NCBI GenBank assembly: GCA_016870235.1
Contig: VGCB01000132.1
Coordinates: forward strand, 1 to 7,248
Direction of reading: 5' to 3'
Length of the DNA: 7,248 nt
Source: Actinomycetota bacterium
GTDB taxonomy: Bacteria; Actinomycetota; Thermoleophilia; Gaiellales; Gaiellaceae
Shown here: positions 1 to 6,277 of the stretch, one piece after another
Numbering within the stretch: the stretch's first letter is position 1
How the letters are laid out: the number at the start of each line of letters is the position of its first letter
Notes under the pieces: model-generated
Seen by the model: the letters and a program-made list of their open reading frames with translations, nothing else
Told to the model about the DNA's origin: nothing
Database searches by the model: none
Made by a program: the position numbers and the translations under genes

Positions 1-369
1 CGCCTGGAGTTCCCGGCCCCCGTCGTCGCCGTCCGCGCGACGAGCGACGAGCTCAGCCTGCGGCTTCGCACCGGGCTCGAGGTGCGCCTCGGCACGGCGG
101 TCGAGGTCCCGTTGAAGCTCGCCGTCGCGACCAAGGTCATCCCCCTCGTCTCACCCACGGCCACCTACCTCGACGTCTCCGTGCCCGAACGGCCGGTCGC
201 GGGCTCTCCCGCGGCCGCGAGCGCCGCGATCGCAGCAGCGGCGGCGACCGCCACGACCGTCACCCTCGAGGCGACGACCGTCGACGGCGCGCCGACGGGC
301 GAGACAGGGATTGAATCTCAACCAGAGGTTGAGACTACGCCGATGGCAATCACGCTGCCAAGCGCATGA
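1..369 (+). CDS. ftsQ: Cell division protein FtsQ/DivIB, C-terminal end (5' truncated by window)
   Basis: The frame is open from base 1 to the TGA at 367-369, giving 122 residues of a protein that starts upstream. FtsQ is a single-pass membrane protein whose extracytoplasmic beta domain links FtsB/FtsL to the divisome. Residues 23-67 look like the end of that domain: 'GLEVRLGTAVEVPLKLAVA' followed by 'ATYLDVSVPERPVA' is the typical closing strand pattern of actinobacterial FtsQ. The POTRA domain and membrane helix would lie before the window. After residue 67 comes a low-complexity tail of about 55 residues rich in Ala, Thr and Glu, longer than usual and probably disordered. Position directly before ftsZ is the usual dcw order and supports the call. 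The DNA encoding the tail contains an inverted repeat (316-334) that may have a regulatory rather than a protein role. Confidence 0.8.
   Translation, partial: RLEFPAPVVAVRATSDELSLRLRTGLEVRLGTAVEVPLKLAVATKVIPLVSPTATYLDVSVPERPVAGSPAAASAAIAAAAATATTVTLEATTVDGAPTGETGIESQPEVETTPMAITLPSA
316..334. promoter_or_regulatory. Inverted repeat inside the ftsQ tail, possible ftsZ operator or hairpin
   Basis: The sequence TCTCAAC-CAGAG-GTTGAGA is a perfect 7-bp inverted repeat with a 5-base centre. It is much less GC-rich than its surroundings. It lies about 140 bases upstream of the ftsZ start, in DNA encoding the disordered tail of FtsQ, where protein constraint should be weak. In other actinobacteria, promoters for ftsZ lie in or near the end of ftsQ, so an operator or promoter element is plausible. 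TTGAAT at 311-316 could serve as a -35 box, but I see no convincing -10 box at the right distance. The regulatory role is inference. Confidence 0.35.
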
Positions 370-386
370 TTTCGGTCGACAAGGAG

Positions 387-410
387 ATCGGTTCTGTGCT
401 ACGAACCGGT
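387..410 (+). promoter_or_regulatory. Leader hairpin upstream of ftsZ
   Basis: ATCGGTTC (387-394) pairs with GAACCGGT (403-410), 8 bp with one G-T wobble, around the loop TGTGCTAC. A strong Shine-Dalgarno sequence AAGGAG (381-386) sits immediately 5' of the stem and a GTG codon (396-398) lies in the loop. The arrangement could present or hide the start of a short upstream ORF in the ftsZ leader. The structure is visible in the sequence; the function is inference. Confidence 0.35.
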
Positions 411-437
411 GAACAGCGGGATTCCGGACACCCCTAG
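396..437 (+). CDS. Possible 13-codon upstream ORF in the ftsZ leader
   Basis: GTG (396) through TAG (435-437) would encode MLRTGEQRDSGHP. It is preceded by AAGGAG at 381-386 with a 9-base spacer, a better ribosome-binding site than the one before ftsZ itself. The peptide resembles nothing I recognise. It is in the same frame as ftsZ but ends 33 bases before the ftsZ ATG. It may be a chance ORF, or the SD may act as a ribosome standby site. Only comparison with related genomes or ribosome profiling would show whether it is translated. Confidence 0.2.
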   Translation: MLRTGEQRDSGHP

Positions 438-470
438 CTCGACAAGAGCTTGAGATCGAGGCAGGTCGAC

Positions 471-1565
471 ATGAGCAGCCAGAGCGGGAACTACCTCGCA
501 GTGATTAAGGTCGTCGGCGTCGGCGGCGGCGGCTCGAACGCGGTCAGCCGCATGGTCGAGTCGGGTGTCACCGGCGTAGAGTTCATCGCGGTCAACACCG
601 ACGCCCAGGCGCTCCTGATGACGGACGCCGACGTGAAGATCCACATCGGTTCGAAGGCCACGCGCGGCCTCGGAGCGGGCGCCGATCCTGCCGTCGGGCT
701 CGCGGCCGCGACCGAGAGTCGCGACGAGCTGAAGGAGGCGCTCAAGGGCGCCGACATGATCTTCGTCACCGCCGGCGAGGGCGGCGGAACCGGCACGGGC
801 GCCGCGCCGGTCGTGGCCGAGCTCGGGCGGGAGCTCGACGCGCTGACCGTCGGCGTCGTCACCAAGCCCTTCGCGTTCGAGGGGCGGCGGCGCGGCGAGC
901 AGGCAGAGATCGGGATCCAGAACCTTCGCGATCGCGTCGACACGCTGATCGTGATCGAGAACGACCGGCTCCTCCAGGTCGTCGACAAGCGGACGCCGGT
1001 GATCGAGGCCTTCCGGATCGCGGACGACATCCTCCGTCAGGGCGTTCAGGGGATCACGGACCTGATCACCGTTCCGGGGCTCGTCAACCTCGACTTCGCC
1101 GACGTGCGCACGATCATGCGCGACGCCGGCTCGGCGCTGATGGGGATCGGCCAGGCGGGCGGCGACAGCCGCGCGGCCGAGGCGGCCACGCGCGCCGTCT
1201 CCTCGCCGCTCCTCGAGACGACGCTCGACGGCGCCACTGGCGTCCTCCTCAACATCTCCGGTCCCGCCGACATCGGCATCTTCGAGGTCAACGAGGCCGC
1301 CGAGGTCGTCACCAACCATGCCGACGCGAACGCCAACGTCATCTTCGGCGCCGTCATCGACGAGTCGCTCGGGGACGAGATCCGGGTGACCGTGATCGCG
1401 ACCGGATTCGGCGGGCGCCAGCGCCGGGCACGATCCCAGACGACCTCCGCGTCCACGTCTCCGACACCGTCCGCGGCCCCACCGCCGAACCTCGCTGCGC
1501 GCCTGCAGCGACCCGAGACCTCGGACGTCGAGATCGAGATCCCGAGCTTCCTGCGCGAGGACTGA
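471..1565 (+). CDS. ftsZ: Cell division protein FtsZ (tubulin-like GTPase)
   Basis: FtsZ polymerises at mid-cell in the cytoplasm and forms the Z ring that recruits the divisome. The 364-residue protein has the full family layout. An N-terminal GTP-binding Rossmann fold holds '[11 protein letters not shown]' (residues 15-25) and the tubulin signature GGGTGTG (104-110). The T7 synergy loop 'NLDFAD' (206-211) supplies the acidic residues that complete the active site of the next subunit. A C-terminal activation domain ends near residue 313. A short linker (about 314-351), rich in Ser, Thr and Pro, leads to the conserved tail 'IEIPSFL' (355-361), the docking peptide for membrane tethers such as SepF or FtsA. 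Length is near the lower end of the family because the linker is short. I chose the ATG at 471 because '[19 protein letters not shown]' matches family N-termini and GAGG/AGG at 458-465 provides a ribosome-binding site. An in-frame TTG at 450 would add seven atypical residues. No defects are seen. Confidence 0.98.
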   Translation: MSSQSGNYLAVIKVVGVGGGGSNAVSRMVESGVTGVEFIAVNTDAQALLMTDADVKIHIGSKATRGLGAGADPAVGLAAATESRDELKEALKGADMIFVTAGEGGGTGTGAAPVVAELGRELDALTVGVVTKPFAFEGRRRGEQAEIGIQNLRDRVDTLIVIENDRLLQVVDKRTPVIEAFRIADDILRQGVQGITDLITVPGLVNLDFADVRTIMRDAGSALMGIGQAGGDSRAAEAATRAVSSPLLETTLDGATGVLLNISGPADIGIFEVNEAAEVVTNHADANANVIFGAVIDESLGDEIRVTVIATGFGGRQRRARSQTTSASTSPTPSAAPPPNLAARLQRPETSDVEIEIPSFLRED

Positions 1566-1574
1566 TTCCTATTG

Positions 1575-1736
1575 CCGTGAGCTTGCGCGTCTGCTGGGCG
1601 AGGGACGCGAGGTAGCAGACGCGCAAGCTCACGGATCCTGAAGCCGGGAACCTGCGGTTCCCTGGGACCTCCTCCCTTGTGCTTGTGTCTGGCACCGTGC
1701 TCAGGCCTCTTCCGCGTCTGGCTTCAGCCAGACGCG
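1575..1736 (+). repeat. Composite hairpin repeat, unit A (H1-H2-H3)
   Basis: This unit begins 9 bases after the ftsZ stop and has three hairpins. H1: arms 1575-1595 and 1614-1634 pair perfectly over 21 bp around an 18-base loop with core GGGAC. A linker ATCCTGAAGCC (1635-1645) follows. H2: GGGAACC (1646-1652)/GGTTCCC (1656-1662) with loop TGC; the right arm could alternatively pair imperfectly with GGGACC just downstream. H3: CGCGTCTGGC (1713-1722)/GCCAGACGCG (1727-1736) with loop TTCA. The same order recurs in units C and D after 6737. No T-run follows H1, so it is not a standard terminator, though such a stable stem at the end of ftsZ could stabilise the mRNA 3' end. I do not recognise the family by name. 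Confidence 0.85.
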
Positions 1737-1812
1737 TCTGCAGGGACACGGCAGTCTCCTCGGGATCGGGCTTCGATGCTCTGAGGCCTTGGTGATCGAC
1801 GGCGTCGTCGGG

Positions 1813-1934
1813 TGGCGTCTGGCTGAAGCCGGACGCGGAGGGGTTGGTGCTTGCGGGACGGGTGCCCGTGGGGGACTCGTTCCCTCGGCGTCGGGATCCG
1901 TTGCTCCGGCGGATCCGGTACCTGGTGGAGCAAC
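1813..1934 (-). repeat. Degenerate composite hairpin repeat, unit B, reversed
   Basis: Read on the minus strand, this stretch follows the unit order with decay. A hairpin comes first (GTTGCTCC 1900-1907 pairs with GGAGCAAC 1927-1934, 8 bp, 19-base loop). It is followed directly by GGATCC (1894-1899), then a GGGAACGAGTCCCC stretch resembling H2, then H3. H3 has arms 1815-1823 and 1828-1836 (9 positions, one G-T wobble) with loop TTCA on the minus strand. The H1-like stem shares no sequence with the H1 arms of the other units, so only its position supports the match. H3 and the GGATCC-H2 segment are the stronger evidence. The unit faces unit A tail to tail and ends about 20 bases before the putative gcvT -10 box. 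Confidence 0.5.
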
Positions 1935-1953
1935 CACCACCGGCGCGGCACGC

Positions 1954-1959
1954 TAGATT
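1954..1959 (+). promoter_or_regulatory. Candidate -10 box for a leaderless gcvT transcript
   Basis: TAGATT fits the actinobacterial TANNNT -10 pattern and ends 9 bases before the gcvT GTG at 1969. That distance places transcription start at or within a few bases of the start codon. No Shine-Dalgarno sequence is present between the box and the GTG. Leaderless mRNAs are common in actinobacteria. I see no good -35 box; the 17-19 base spacing falls in the CCACC-rich end of repeat unit B. The TAG of the box is also an in-frame stop for gcvT. Confidence 0.5.
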
Positions 1960-1968
1960 GCCACGGCC

Positions 1969-3012
1969 GTGCTGTTGCGAACGCCGCTCTACGAGCGCCA
2001 CGTCTCTCTCGGCGCGCGCATGGTGCCGTTCGCCGGCTGGGAGATGCCCGTCCAGTACGCCGGCGTCATCCCCGAGCACGTCGCGGTGCGGACGGGATGC
2101 GGTGTGTTCGACGTCTCGCACATGGGCCAGCTCCACGTGGAGGGACCGTCGGCGGTCGCGTTCCTGCAGGCACAGCTCGCCAACGACCTCGACCGACTCG
2201 GCGACGGCGAGGCGCAGTACACCCTGCTGACGAACGAGACGGGTGGGATCGTCGACGACTTGATCGCGTACAGGCTCTCGGGCCATCACGTGCTGCTGGT
2301 CGTCAACGCCGGGAACTGGGAGGCGGTCGTCGCGTGGCTCGAGGAGCGCGAGATCCGCGGCTCCGCGGTGCGCGACGCCTCCAACGACTACGCCATGCTC
2401 GCCGTCCAGGGGCCTGGGAGCATCGAGCTCCTCGGCCTGCCCGACGCGGCGGCGTTCTCGCATGCGATGACGGAGATCGACGGCGTCGAGACGATGGTCT
2501 GCCGGACGGGCTACACGGGCGAGAAGGGCGTCGAGCTCCTCTGCCCGACCGAGGACGCCGAGCGCCTCTGGGACGCCGTCCTCGCCCGCGGTGCGGCCCC
2601 GTGTGGGCTCGGCGCGCGCGACACCCTCCGACTCGAGGTCTGCTATCCGCTCCACGGCAACGACATCACGCCGGAGACCGACGCGATCTCGGCCGGCCTC
2701 GGCTGGGTCTGCGCGCTCGAGAAGGAGTTCACAGGCGTCGACGTGCTCCGGCGCGTCAAGGAGGAGGGGCCCGCACGGCGACTCGTCGCGTTCGTGATGG
2801 ACGAGAAGGCGATCCCGCGCCAGGGGATGGCGATCGACGGAGGCGGCGTCGTCACCTCCGGCACGCACTCGCCGATGCTCGACCGCGGGATCGGGCTCGC
2901 CTACGTTCCCGCCGATCGTGCCGCGCCCGAGAGCCCCGTCGTCGTCGACGTGCGCGGCAAGGCGCGCGCCGGACGTATCGTCAAGAAGCCGATCTACCGC
3001 AAGGAGGCCTGA
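1969..3012 (+). CDS. gcvT: Glycine cleavage system T protein (aminomethyltransferase)
   Basis: GcvT takes the aminomethyl group from the lipoyl arm of GcvH, releases ammonia and forms 5,10-methylene-tetrahydrofolate in the cytoplasm. The 347 residues are a little shorter than the usual 360-370 but cover the full fold. Visible family motifs are 'TPLYERH' (5-11), 'FAGWEMPVQY' (21-30), 'FDVSHMGQ' (47-54), 'GGIVDDLI' (92-99) containing the folate-site aspartate, 'GYTGEKGVEL' (181-190) and 'GLGARDTLRLEVCYPLHGND' (213-232). The C-terminal domain includes 'RQGM' and 'SGTHSPML'. The GTG at 1969 is favoured because TAG at 1954-1956 is an in-frame stop and the first family residues follow at once. There is no Shine-Dalgarno sequence, consistent with a leaderless start. 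It is the first gene of the operon; its last codons carry AAGGAGG (3001-3007), the ribosome-binding site for gcvH. No missing key residues were seen. Confidence 0.97.
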   Translation: MLLRTPLYERHVSLGARMVPFAGWEMPVQYAGVIPEHVAVRTGCGVFDVSHMGQLHVEGPSAVAFLQAQLANDLDRLGDGEAQYTLLTNETGGIVDDLIAYRLSGHHVLLVVNAGNWEAVVAWLEEREIRGSAVRDASNDYAMLAVQGPGSIELLGLPDAAAFSHAMTEIDGVETMVCRTGYTGEKGVELLCPTEDAERLWDAVLARGAAPCGLGARDTLRLEVCYPLHGNDITPETDAISAGLGWVCALEKEFTGVDVLRRVKEEGPARRLVAFVMDEKAIPRQGMAIDGGGVVTSGTHSPMLDRGIGLAYVPADRAAPESPVVVDVRGKARAGRIVKKPIYRKEA

Positions 3013-3015
3013 GCA

Positions 3016-3414
3016 GTGGCAGCGCCCGAGAGCTACCCCGACGATCTCAAGTACCACCCGGAGCACGACTGGGCCCGCATCGAGGGAGACGAGGCCGTGC
3101 TCGGCATCACCTGGTTCGCGCAGGACGCGCTCGGCGACCTCGTGCACTTCGAGGCGCCAGCCGCCGGCTCGTCGACCGTTCGCGGCGAGGCCTACGGCGA
3201 GGTCGAGTCGGTGAAGGCCGTCTCCGACGTGATCGCGCCGCTCTCCGGGGAGATCCTCGAGGTCAACGCCGGCGCCGTCGACGCCCCAGAGGCGGTCAAC
3301 GACGACCCCTACGGCGCCGGCTGGCTCGTCCGGATCCGGATGACCGCGCCCGCCGAGGTCGACGACCTGTTGGACGCCGCGGCCTACCGCGCGCTCGTCG
3401 ACGACCAGCGGTAG
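3016..3414 (+). CDS. gcvH: Glycine cleavage system H protein (lipoyl carrier)
   Basis: GcvH carries the aminomethyl intermediate on a lipoyl-lysine between the P, T and L proteins. The 132 residues match the family length. Recognisable parts are the N-terminal 'YHPEHDWA' (13-20), 'LGITWFAQDALGDLVHFE' (29-46), the lipoylation site 'VESVKAVSDV' (63-72) with Lys67 as the acceptor, 'PLSGEILEVN' (75-84) and the closing 'NDDPYGAGWLVRI' (95-107). The start is GTG, supported by a near-perfect ribosome-binding site AAGGAGG at 3001-3007, 8 bases upstream and inside the end of gcvT. Only 3 bases separate the two genes, so co-transcription and probably translational coupling are likely. Lipoate attachment enzymes are not in the window. 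Confidence 0.97.
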   Translation: MAAPESYPDDLKYHPEHDWARIEGDEAVLGITWFAQDALGDLVHFEAPAAGSSTVRGEAYGEVESVKAVSDVIAPLSGEILEVNAGAVDAPEAVNDDPYGAGWLVRIRMTAPAEVDDLLDAAAYRALVDDQR

Positions 3415-3426
3415 GCACCTGACCGC

Positions 3427-4764
3427 ATGAGCGTCGAGGGATACCTGTCGGTCACGGACGCCGACCGCGAGGCGATGCTCGCGGCGATCGGCGTCTCCTC
3501 GGTCGACGAGCTCTTCGCGCAGGTGCCGGAGGCGGTCCGGCTCTCCCGGCCGCTCGACGTGCCGCCGGCGCTCGGCGAGGTCGAGCTGATGCGGCACCTG
3601 GAGGAGCTCGCGGGGAGAAACGCCGACACCGGTCGTGAGCTGTCGTTCCTCGGGATGGGGATCTACGACCACTACGTGCCCGCGATCGCCGACGCGTTCC
3701 TCGCCCGCGGCGAGCTCCTGACCGCCTACACGCCCTACCAGCCGGAGATGAGCCAGGGCGTCCTCCAGGCGATCTTCGAGTACCAGACCGCGATCTGCGA
3801 GCTGACGGGCATGGACGTCTCCAACGCGTCGGGCTACGACGGCGCCACCGTCGCCGCCGACGCCTGCTTCGTCGCGAAGGCGCACACGGGGAGGACTGGC
3901 ATCGTGCTGGCCGAGACGCTGCGGCCCCAGGTGCGCGAGGTGGTGCGGACGTACGCGCCCGGCTTCGGGATGCAGGTGATCGAGGTGCCCCATGCCGGCG
4001 GCACGATCGACCCGTCGGCCTTCCGCGCCGCCTGCCGCGACGCGGCGGTCGCGATCTTCCCGCAGCCGAACGCCTTCGGGTGCCTCGAGCCCGCGCCGGA
4101 CCTCGCGGAGGCGGCTGCGGCGGAGGGCGCGCTCCCGGTCGCCCACGTCGACCTCGCCTCGCTCGGCCTGCTGGAGGCCCCGCGTGCGTACGGCTGCGCG
4201 ATGGCGATCGGCGAGGGCCAGTCGGTGGGCTGCTACCAGAGCTACGGCGGCCCCCACTACGGCTTCCTCGCCGCTCGGGAGGAGTTCATCCGGCGGATGC
4301 CGGGGCGGATCGTCGGCGAGACGACCGACCTGAACGGCGAGCGCGGCTTCGTGCTCACGCTGCAGACGCGCGAGCAGCACATCCGCCGGGAGAAGGCGAC
4401 GTCGAACATGACGACGAACCAGACCCTGCTCGCGCTCTCCGGCCTGATCACCCTCTGCTGGCTCGGCCCGAGCGGCCTGCGGGAGCTCGGGGAGGCGTGC
4501 CTGGCGCTCGCGGGCTACGCCAAGGAGCAGATCGCGCTCGAGCGGGCCTTCGACCGGCCGTTCTTCAACGAGATCGCGTTCCGCACGCCGATCCCGGCGG
4601 ATGAGGTCGTCCGGCGCTGCCGGGCGCAGGGCGTCCATCCGGGCTACCCGCTCGGCCGCGACTACCCCGGCCTGGACGACGTGCTGCTCGTCGCCCTCAC
4701 CGAGAAGCGCACCCCTGACGACGTCGACCAGCTCGCAGCCGTCCTCGCCGAGGCGACCGCCTGA
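3427..4764 (+). CDS. gcvPA: Glycine dehydrogenase (decarboxylating) subunit 1, P protein N-terminal half
   Basis: This is the smaller subunit of the split P protein. With GcvPB it forms the PLP-dependent glycine decarboxylase that releases CO2 and loads the aminomethyl group onto GcvH. The 445 residues match the usual subunit 1 length. Family motifs are 'FLGMGIYDHYVP' (74-85), 'TAYTPYQPEMSQG' (99-111), 'FEYQTAICELTGMDVSNAS' (117-135), 'YGGPHYGF' (273-280), 'MPGRIVGET' (291-299) and 'QTREQHIRREKATSN' (313-327). Subunit 1 lacks the PLP lysine, which lies in GcvPB, as expected. ATG at 3427 is 12 bases after the gcvH stop. Its ribosome-binding site is weak (AGG near 3413-3415), suggesting reliance on coupling. 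The TGA (4762-4764) overlaps the gcvPB start by one base. The split gene form is known from Firmicutes, archaea and some actinobacteria; many other bacteria have one fused chain. Confidence 0.97.
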   Translation: MSVEGYLSVTDADREAMLAAIGVSSVDELFAQVPEAVRLSRPLDVPPALGEVELMRHLEELAGRNADTGRELSFLGMGIYDHYVPAIADAFLARGELLTAYTPYQPEMSQGVLQAIFEYQTAICELTGMDVSNASGYDGATVAADACFVAKAHTGRTGIVLAETLRPQVREVVRTYAPGFGMQVIEVPHAGGTIDPSAFRAACRDAAVAIFPQPNAFGCLEPAPDLAEAAAAEGALPVAHVDLASLGLLEAPRAYGCAMAIGEGQSVGCYQSYGGPHYGFLAAREEFIRRMPGRIVGETTDLNGERGFVLTLQTREQHIRREKATSNMTTNQTLLALSGLITLCWLGPSGLRELGEACLALAGYAKEQIALERAFDRPFFNEIAFRTPIPADEVVRRCRAQGVHPGYPLGRDYPGLDDVLLVALTEKRTPDDVDQLAAVLAEATA

Positions 4765-6233
4765 TGGAGCTGATCTTCGAGAAGTCGAGCCCCGGGCGCC
4801 GGGCAGGCCGGCCGCCGCGCCTCGAGCTGCCGGTGCCGCCGATTCCCGACAGCCTCCGGCGCGCCCGGCCCCCGCGACTGCCCGAGGTGCCCGAGAACGA
4901 GATCGTCCGTCACTTCACGGCGCTCGCGGATCGGACGTTCGGGATCGACACGGGCTTCTACCCGCTCGGCAGCTGCACGATGAAGCACAACCCCCGCGTC
5001 AACGAGCGTGCGGTCGCGCTGCCCGGCTTCCGCGACCTCCACCCGCTGCAGGAGGACGCCGGCGCCCAGGGCGCGCTCGAGCTGATGTGGCACCTGCAGG
5101 AGATCCTGGCCGAGGTCGCCGGCCTCCCGGCCGTGACGCTCCAGCCCGCGGCGGGCTCGCAGGGGGAGCTGACCGGGCTGATGTTGATGCGCGCCTACTT
5201 CGACGATCGCGGCGAGGGCGCGCAACGCGACACGATCGTCACCGCCGACACCGCGCACGGCACCAACCCCGCGTCGGTGACGATGGCCGGGTACAAGCTC
5301 GAGAAGGTCGCGACCACCGCTCGCGGGAACCTCGACCTCGACGACCTTCGGGCCAAGGTGAACGGGCGAACGGCGGGGCTGATGCTGACCAACCCCTCGA
5401 CGCTCGGCCTGTTCGACGAGGGGATCGTCGAGGTCGCCGACATCTTCCACTCGGCCGGGGCGCTGCTCTACTACGACGGGGCGAACCTGAACGCGGTCGC
5501 CGGTCGATCCCGGCCGGGGGACATGGGCTTCGACATCGTCCACTACAACCTCCACAAGACGTTCTCACAGCCGCACGGAGGCGGCGGGCCGGGCGCCGGG
5601 CCCGTGGCGGTGCGCGCGTCGATCGCGCCGTTCCTGCCGGCGCCGGTCGTGGCCAGGGACGGCGACGGCTTCCGCCTTGACCACGAGCGCCCGCAGTCGA
5701 TCGGCCGCGTGCGTGGCTTCGCGGGGCCGTTCGGCGTGTTCGTCCGAGCCTACGCGTTCATCCGCGCCTACGGGCCGGCCCTCGCGGAGATGTCGGAGGT
5801 CGCCGTCCTCAACGCCAACTACGTGATGGCGCGGCTCAGAGAGGCGTACGAGCTGCCCTACGACCGGCTCTGCATGCACGAGTTCGTGCTCTCCGCGCGG
5901 GCGCTCAAGCGCGACCACGACGTCTCCGCGCTCGACGTCGCGAAGCGGCTGATGGACTTCGGCATCCACCCGCCGACCGTCTACTTCCCGCTCGTCGTCT
6001 CGGAGGCGTTGATGATCGAACCGACCGAGACGGAGACGAAGGAGCGGCTCGACGCGTTCGTCGACGCGATGCTCGCGATCGCCCGAGATGCGGCCGAGCA
6101 CCCCGAGCTCCTGCACGAGGCGCCGCACCACCGGCCGGTCAGGCGGCTCGACGAGGTGAAGGCGGCGAAGGAGCCGGTCGTGCGCCACCGCTTCGGCGAG
6201 CCCGCCGGTCGCAAGGGCGGAGACGTGGAGTAG
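4764..6233 (+). CDS. gcvPB: Glycine dehydrogenase (decarboxylating) subunit 2, P protein C-terminal half
   Basis: This is the PLP-binding subunit of the split glycine decarboxylase. The 489 residues agree with the family. 'FYPLGSCTMKHNPRVNE' (65-81) is a strong signature, followed by 'PAAGSQGELTGL' (128-139), 'AHGTNPASV' (164-172), 'YYDGANLNA' (236-244) and the PLP-lysine motif 'HYNLHKTFSQPHGGGG' (260-275) with Lys265 forming the Schiff base. The glycine-rich loop after the lysine is intact. A basic, acid-dotted extension at the C-terminus (about 455-489) is variable in the family. The ATG at 4764 overlaps the gcvPA stop (TGATG), a typical coupling junction that fits equal production of both subunits. 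The stop TAG at 6231-6233 forms part of a candidate -10 box for the next gene. No L protein gene follows, so the reductase component is supplied from elsewhere. Confidence 0.97.
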   Translation: MELIFEKSSPGRRAGRPPRLELPVPPIPDSLRRARPPRLPEVPENEIVRHFTALADRTFGIDTGFYPLGSCTMKHNPRVNERAVALPGFRDLHPLQEDAGAQGALELMWHLQEILAEVAGLPAVTLQPAAGSQGELTGLMLMRAYFDDRGEGAQRDTIVTADTAHGTNPASVTMAGYKLEKVATTARGNLDLDDLRAKVNGRTAGLMLTNPSTLGLFDEGIVEVADIFHSAGALLYYDGANLNAVAGRSRPGDMGFDIVHYNLHKTFSQPHGGGGPGAGPVAVRASIAPFLPAPVVARDGDGFRLDHERPQSIGRVRGFAGPFGVFVRAYAFIRAYGPALAEMSEVAVLNANYVMARLREAYELPYDRLCMHEFVLSARALKRDHDVSALDVAKRLMDFGIHPPTVYFPLVVSEALMIEPTETETKERLDAFVDAMLAIARDAAEHPELLHEAPHHRPVRRLDEVKAAKEPVVRHRFGEPAGRKGGDVE

Positions 6234-6236
6234 GAT
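6231..6236 (+). promoter_or_regulatory. Candidate -10 box overlapping the gcvPB stop codon
   Basis: TAGGAT fits the actinobacterial TANNNT -10 pattern and begins with the gcvPB stop codon. A GTG codon follows 8 bases later (6245), the same geometry as the TAGATT-GTG arrangement before gcvT. It could start a separate transcript for the small NTF2-like gene, or a leaderless mini-ORF. I see no clear -35 box, so this is a weak call. Confidence 0.3.
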
Positions 6237-6244
6237 CGGCGACC

Positions 6245-6277
6245 GTGACCGCTACCCGCGAGGAGCATCTGCGATGA
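6245..6277 (+). CDS. Possible 10-codon leader ORF overlapping the NTF2-like gene
   Basis: GTG at 6245 opens a frame encoding MTATREEHLR that ends in TGA at 6275-6277, overlapping the ATG of the next gene (6274) as ATGA. It has no Shine-Dalgarno sequence but lies 8 bases after a TAGGAT box, so it would fit leaderless translation followed by coupled reinitiation. The GAGGAG inside it (6260-6265) is also the ribosome-binding site of the downstream gene, so the reading frame may be accidental. Confidence 0.2.
   Translation: MTATREEHLR

Noticed and set aside
450..470. TTG at 450 as the ftsZ start
   Set aside because: It would add seven residues not seen in FtsZ N-termini, while the ATG at 471 has a nearby ribosome-binding site and a typical N-terminus.
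1575..1634. Intrinsic terminator of ftsZ
   Set aside because: The stem is very stable but no T-run follows, and the same hairpin recurs as a repeat elsewhere. A role in ending or protecting the transcript is possible but not shown.
1566..1968. Glycine riboswitch upstream of gcvT
   Set aside because: I looked for the conserved aptamer cores of the glycine riboswitch and found none; the region is hairpin repeats, and gcvT seems leaderless.
1851..3422. Open frame on the plus strand, about 523 codons
   Set aside because: It overlaps gcvT and gcvH in another frame and its product is Arg-rich low complexity, as expected from a GC-rich frame shadow.
1354..4638. A very long open frame on the minus strand (about 1094 codons)
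   Set aside because: It lies antisense across gcvT, gcvH and gcvPA, all of which have clear family motifs. Its product is a repetitive Arg/Asp/Val-rich sequence typical of the shadow frame of GC-rich genes.
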